A stretch of DNA of 7,225 nt. Origin: an uncultured Clostridia bacterium (lineage in GTDB: Bacteria; Bacillota; Clostridia; Oscillospirales; Oscillospiraceae). Positions 4,225-7,225 of this stretch are shown piece by piece. Within the stretch, counting starts at the first letter, position 1. Each line of letters opens with the position of its first letter. Location of the stretch: NCBI GenBank assembly GCA_946006895.1, contig CAMFZO010000075.1, forward strand, positions 1 through 7,225, given 5' to 3'. The notes under the pieces were generated by a model. That model saw only the letters and a program-made list of their open reading frames with translations. It was not told the origin of the DNA and made no database searches. The translations under genes and the position numbers were made by a program.

Positions 4225-7022
4225 TGCGCGTCGCTCAGGTCCATTTCCGCCACCACCGCGGCACAGCGGGGGCACAGGCCCTCGGCGTTGGCCTTGGTGG
4301 AGTGCATCCAGCAGCGGGGGCACTTTTCGCCGGCGGCGGGCAGGACCTCGATCTGCAGGGCGGGATAGTTGGAGCCGCTGCCGACCACGTTGCCCTCGGC
4401 AGGGGCGGCGCTTTCCAGCAGCACGTCGGAGACGATGAACAGCTCGGCCAGATTCAGCTCCCGGACGGTATCCAGGGCGGCCTTTGCCTTGTCGTCGCCG
4501 GCGTAGAGAGCCACGTGAGCCTCCAGCGCCTTGCCGATGCGCTTGTCGGCACGGGCAGTCTCCAGAACGCCGTTGACATCGTCGCGCAGGGCGATGAGCA
4601 CGTCCCATTTGGCCATGGCCTCGTCGGACAGGGCATAGCTTTCATAGGGCTTGGACATCTCGTTGAGGACGATGTTGCGCACGTCGTCGCCCTGACGGTG
4701 AGGCATGGCCTGCCAGATCTCGTCGCAGGTGAAGGGCAGAATCGGCGCGAACATCTTGGCCATGGCGTCGACGATGAGGAACAGGGCGGTCTGGGCGCTG
4801 CGGCGCTTCAGACTGTTGCGGCCCTCGCAGTAGAGGCGGTCCTTGAGAATGTCCAGATAGAAGTTGGAAAGCTCCACCACGCAGAAATCGTTGATGGCGT
4901 GGGTCAGCACGTGGAATTCATAGTTGTCATAGGCGGTCCCGGCGGTGCGGATCAGGCCGTTGAGCTTGGTCATGGCCCAGCGGTCCAGCTCCTCCATGTC
5001 CTCCGGTGCCACCAGATCGTCGGCGTCGAAGCCGTCCAGATTGCCCAGGCAGTAGCGGGCGGTGTTGCGGAATTTCAGATAATTCTGGCTGAGCTGCTTG
5101 AAGATCTCCTTGGAGCAGCGCACGTCGGCCCGGTAGTCGGCGGAGGCTGCCCACAGGCGGACGATGTCCGCGCCGAAGTCACGGATGAGGTCGGCAGGAT
5201 CCACGCCGTTGCCCAGGGATTTGTGCATGGCCTTGCCCTCGCCGTCCACGGTCCAGCCGTGGGTCAGGCACTTGGCAAAGGGCGCGCCCTGACCCAGAGC
5301 GCCCACGCTGGTCAGCAGACTGGACTGGAACCAGCCGCGGTACTGATCCGCGCCCTCCAGATACATATCCGCGGGCCAAAGCTCAGGATGCTCCCGGCGC
5401 AGAGAGGCGATATGGGTGGAGCCGGAATCGAACCAGCCGTCCAGAGTGTCGGTCTCCTTGTCGAAGGAGGTGCCGCCGCAGTGGGGGCAGGAAAGACCCT
5501 CGGGGATCAGCTCCATGGCGTCTTTGGCGAACCAGATGTTGGAGCCGTGCTCGTCAAAGAGGGCGGAAATATGGGCGATGGTCTCCGGGGTGCAGACGGG
5601 CTTGCCGCAGTCCTTGCAGTAGAAGACGGGGATGGGCAGACCCCAGCGGCGCTGACGGGAGATACACCAGTCGGCGCGGTCGCGGATCATGGAAACCATG
5701 CGGTCCTTGCCCCAGGCCGGCAGCCACTGGACGTTTTCGCAGGCGGCGACGGCCTCGTCCTTGAAGGACTCGACGGAGCAGAACCACTGCGGCGTGGCGC
5801 GGAAGATGATGGGGCTCTTGCAGCGCCAGCAGTGGGGATAGCTGTGGGTAAAGACCTGGGAGGCGTAGAGGGCGCCGGATTCCTTCAGGTCGTCCAGGAT
5901 GGCCTGGTTGGACACGTCATAGCGCATCCCGGCGAATTTACCGGCGTCGGCGGTCTGGATGCCCCGGTCGTCCACGGGGACGATCAGGTCAATGTTGTAG
6001 CGGCGGCAGGTCTGATAGTCGTCAACGCCGAAGCCCGGCGCGGTGTGGACGCAGCCGGTGCCGGAGTCCATGGTGACATACTCGGCGGTGCACAGCAGGC
6101 TCTCCCGCTCCAAAAACGGATGCCGGGCGGTCATATACTCCAGCTCCTGACCGGGGAAGCGGTCCAGAATCTCGTAATTCTCAATGCCGCCGACTGCCAT
6201 GGTCTTTTCCAGCAGGGCCTCAGCGACGATATACCGTTCACCGTTTTTCGCGTCCACCAGGACGTAGCTGTCCCGGGGATGGACGGCGATGGCCAGGTTG
6301 CCGGGGAGGGTCCAGGGGGTGGTGGTCCAGATGATGACGTAGGTGTCCTTGGGGTCGATCCTGCCCTTACCGTCCTTGAGGGCGAATTTCACGTAGATGG
6401 ACGTGCAGGGATCGTCCTGGTACTCGATCTCCGCCTCGGCCAGAGCCGTCTCGTCCTTGGGACACCAGTAGACGGGCTTGAGGCCCTTGTAGATGTAGCC
6501 CTTGCGGAACATCTCACCGAAGACCTTGACCTCCTCGGCCTCGAAGTGCCTGTCCATGGTGCGGTAGGGGCGGTCCCAGTCACCCAGGACGCCAAGACGG
6601 CGGAATCCGGCCATCTGCCGCTGGATGAAGTTCTCGGCGAACTCCTCACAGGCCGAGCGGAACTCGGTGACGGGCATGGTTTTGTGATTCAGCTTGTTTT
6701 TCTTGATGATGGCCGACTCGATGGGCATGCCGTGGTTGTCCCAGCCGGGGGTGAAGGGCGTATAGTAGCCCCGCATGGCGTAGGAACGGACGATGAAATC
6801 CTTCAGGGTCTTGTTCAGGGCATGGCCCATGTGGATGTCGCCGTTGGAGAAGGGAGGGCCGTCGTGGAGAATGAAGGAGGGTTTGCCCTTGTTTTTCTCC
6901 AGCAGCAGGCTGTAGACGTCGATCTTGTTCCAGTGCTCCAGCATACCCGGCTCCCGGGCAGGCAGACCGGCCCGCATGGGGAAATCGGTTTTCGGTGTGA
7001 TGATGGTGTTTTTGTAATCCAT
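4221..7022 (-). CDS. ileS: Isoleucine--tRNA ligase
   Basis: This class I aminoacyl-tRNA synthetase charges tRNA-Ile in the cytoplasm. The 933 residues cover the whole enzyme. The HIGH signature appears as HMGH (64-67) within HDGPPFSNGDIHMGHAL. The CP1 editing domain carries WTTTPWTLPGN (232-242) and GTGCVHTAPGFGVDDY (321-336, with the conserved editing aspartate near D335). DWCISRQRRWGLPIP (451-465) and LDGWFDSGSTH (527-537) are core motifs. The KMSKS loop is divergent, AMHKSLGN (598-605), but keeps K601. Cysteine pairs at 398/401, 469/472 and 512/515 and the C-terminal C901/C904 with C917/C920 suggest zinc sites; the last is typical of the bacterial C-terminal zinc-finger type. The ATG at 7022 is chosen because GGAGG (7028-7032) stands 5 bases before it. 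The ATG at 7034 would overlap that site. It overlaps the M20 gene by 4 bases. Confidence 0.98.
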   Translation of the reverse strand: MDYKNTIITPKTDFPMRAGLPAREPGMLEHWNKIDVYSLLLEKNKGKPSFILHDGPPFSNGDIHMGHALNKTLKDFIVRSYAMRGYYTPFTPGWDNHGMPIESAIIKKNKLNHKTMPVTEFRSACEEFAENFIQRQMAGFRRLGVLGDWDRPYRTMDRHFEAEEVKVFGEMFRKGYIYKGLKPVYWCPKDETALAEAEIEYQDDPCTSIYVKFALKDGKGRIDPKDTYVIIWTTTPWTLPGNLAIAVHPRDSYVLVDAKNGERYIVAEALLEKTMAVGGIENYEILDRFPGQELEYMTARHPFLERESLLCTAEYVTMDSGTGCVHTAPGFGVDDYQTCRRYNIDLIVPVDDRGIQTADAGKFAGMRYDVSNQAILDDLKESGALYASQVFTHSYPHCWRCKSPIIFRATPQWFCSVESFKDEAVAACENVQWLPAWGKDRMVSMIRDRADWCISRQRRWGLPIPVFYCKDCGKPVCTPETIAHISALFDEHGSNIWFAKDAMELIPEGLSCPHCGGTSFDKETDTLDGWFDSGSTHIASLRREHPELWPADMYLEGADQYRGWFQSSLLTSVGALGQGAPFAKCLTHGWTVDGEGKAMHKSLGNGVDPADLIRDFGADIVRLWAASADYRADVRCSKEIFKQLSQNYLKFRNTARYCLGNLDGFDADDLVAPEDMEELDRWAMTKLNGLIRTAGTAYDNYEFHVLTHAINDFCVVELSNFYLDILKDRLYCEGRNSLKRRSAQTALFLIVDAMAKMFAPILPFTCDEIWQAMPHRQGDDVRNIVLNEMSKPYESYALSDEAMAKWDVLIALRDDVNGVLETARADKRIGKALEAHVALYAGDDKAKAALDTVRELNLAELFIVSDVLLESAAPAEGNVVGSGSNYPALQIEVLPAAGEKCPRCWMHSTKANAEGLCPRCAAVVAEMDLSDAQ

Positions 7023-7027
7023 AAGAT

Positions 7028-7032
7028 CCTCC
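7028..7032 (-). promoter_or_regulatory. Ribosome binding site deciding the ileS start
   Basis: The minus strand reads ATGGAGGATCTTATG. GGAGG is correctly spaced (5 bases) for the second ATG at 7022 and overlaps the first ATG at 7034, so the shorter protein starting MDYKN is the likely product. Confidence 0.8.
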
Positions 7033-7051
7033 ATGAGAATTGAATTTACTT

Positions 7052-7057
7052 TTTATA
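7052..7057 (-). promoter_or_regulatory. Candidate -10 element upstream of ileS
   Basis: TATAAA on the minus strand lies in the only AT-rich island upstream of ileS, 29 bases before the start codon. That would give a short leader of about 20 bases. Upstream, TTAGCC 15 bases away is a poor -35 match, and it falls inside the heptamer array. This is a weak inference from composition and position. Confidence 0.3.
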
Positions 7058-7058
7058 A

Positions 7059-7102
7059 CTAAGGGCGCTAAAGGCTAAGGACTAAGGACTAAGGGTGAAT
7101 GA
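7059..7102. repeat. Heptamer tandem array, CTAAGGA type
   Basis: CTAAGG(A/G) units start at 7059, 7075, 7082 and 7089, the last three in exact 7-base register. An imperfect CTAAAGG lies at 7068. The array ends in a single GTGAATG (7095-7101), the unit type that dominates the array upstream of PAP2. It lies 37-80 bases upstream of the ileS start and would overlap or abut any promoter there. Confidence 0.8.
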
Positions 7103-7104
7103 CT

Positions 7105-7125
7105 GAGGTGTCTGCTTCGCAGACA
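7105..7125. repeat. GAGGTGT hairpin, copy 2
   Basis: A perfect 7-base-pair stem TGTCTGC / GCAGACA (7109-7125) encloses loop TTC and is preceded by GAGG. It aligns with the hairpin at 2531-2550. Two stem pairs have switched together (G-C to C-G and C-G to T-A), so pairing is preserved although the sequence changed. Confidence 0.7.
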
Positions 7126-7136
7126 AATGATATTCT

Positions 7137-7225
7137 GTAGGGGCGGACGGGACGTTTGCGAGCGCCGCCAGTGGCGGATACAGCGAGCAAAAAGGAGTGG
7201 CAGCGGTCGAAATTTGAAGCCGCCG
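7137..7225 (+). repeat. Intergenic core repeat, copy C (truncated by window end)
   Basis: Eighty-nine bases match 2610-2698 of copy A with a single substitution, G to A at 7170 in the 3-base loop of the CCGCC / GGCGG stem (7165-7177). The shared stretch includes the GTAGGGGCGGAC edge. The sequence stops inside the large palindrome that starts at 7208, so the other half should lie just beyond the window. It stands in the same position relative to ileS as copy A does to PAP2, pointing opposite to the gene. Confidence 0.85.

Noticed and set aside
3097..4368. A 423-codon plus-strand open frame opposite the M20 gene
   Set aside because: It is an antisense shadow of a gene with intact catalytic motifs, has low-complexity composition, and runs across the ATGA junction with ileS.
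4161..7043. A 960-codon plus-strand open frame opposite ileS
   Set aside because: It mirrors a highly conserved ileS and results from high GC and codon bias on the other strand. The translation is glycine/valine/alanine-rich with no recognisable domain.

Overview
The window looks like a contig end from a GC-rich Firmicute of the class Clostridia, probably an Oscillospiraceae/Ruminococcaceae-type gut bacterium. That placement is inferred from strong GGAGG-type ribosome binding sites, high GC content, protein style and palindrome-rich intergenic repeats beginning GTAGGGGCGG; no marker gene proves it. The first 45 bases are not genomic. They are an Illumina Nextera i5 adapter (index plus Tn5 mosaic end) left on the contig terminus.

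Every gene lies on the minus strand, so transcription runs from right to left. Group 1 is ileS (isoleucyl-tRNA synthetase, 7022 to 4221) followed by an M20-family metallohydrolase of YgeY-like type (4224 to 3043); the two overlap by ATGA. A 600-base non-coding stretch (2443-3042) follows, filled with nested palindromic repeats. Group 2 is a PAP2 membrane phosphatase (2442 to 1507), a membrane-anchored alpha/beta hydrolase (1510 to 563, again with an ATGA overlap), dut (dUTPase, 524 to 84), and the first 13 codons of a gene starting in a TGATG overlap with the dut stop. That last gene resembles the N-terminus of YgiQ-family radical SAM proteins and is cut off by the adapter. Tight spacing suggests group 2 is one transcript and ileS plus the M20 gene another.

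The genes are ordinary housekeeping and membrane-lipid functions, and I see no defence system, CRISPR array, prophage or insertion sequence with a transposase. The unusual material is in the two gene-upstream intergenic regions (2443-3042 and 7023-7225). Both carry the same parts in the same order outward from the start codon: heptamer tandem repeats (CTAAGGA and GTGAATA types), a GAGGTGT-led hairpin whose two copies differ by compensatory base-pair changes, a GTAGGGGCGGAC block, and a roughly 111-base core repeat containing two palindromes. A third core copy sits inside a 245-base segment bounded by perfect 25-base inverted repeats. This resembles a non-autonomous (MITE/REP-like) repeat family placed upstream of operons. 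Whether it acts on expression cannot be decided from this window.
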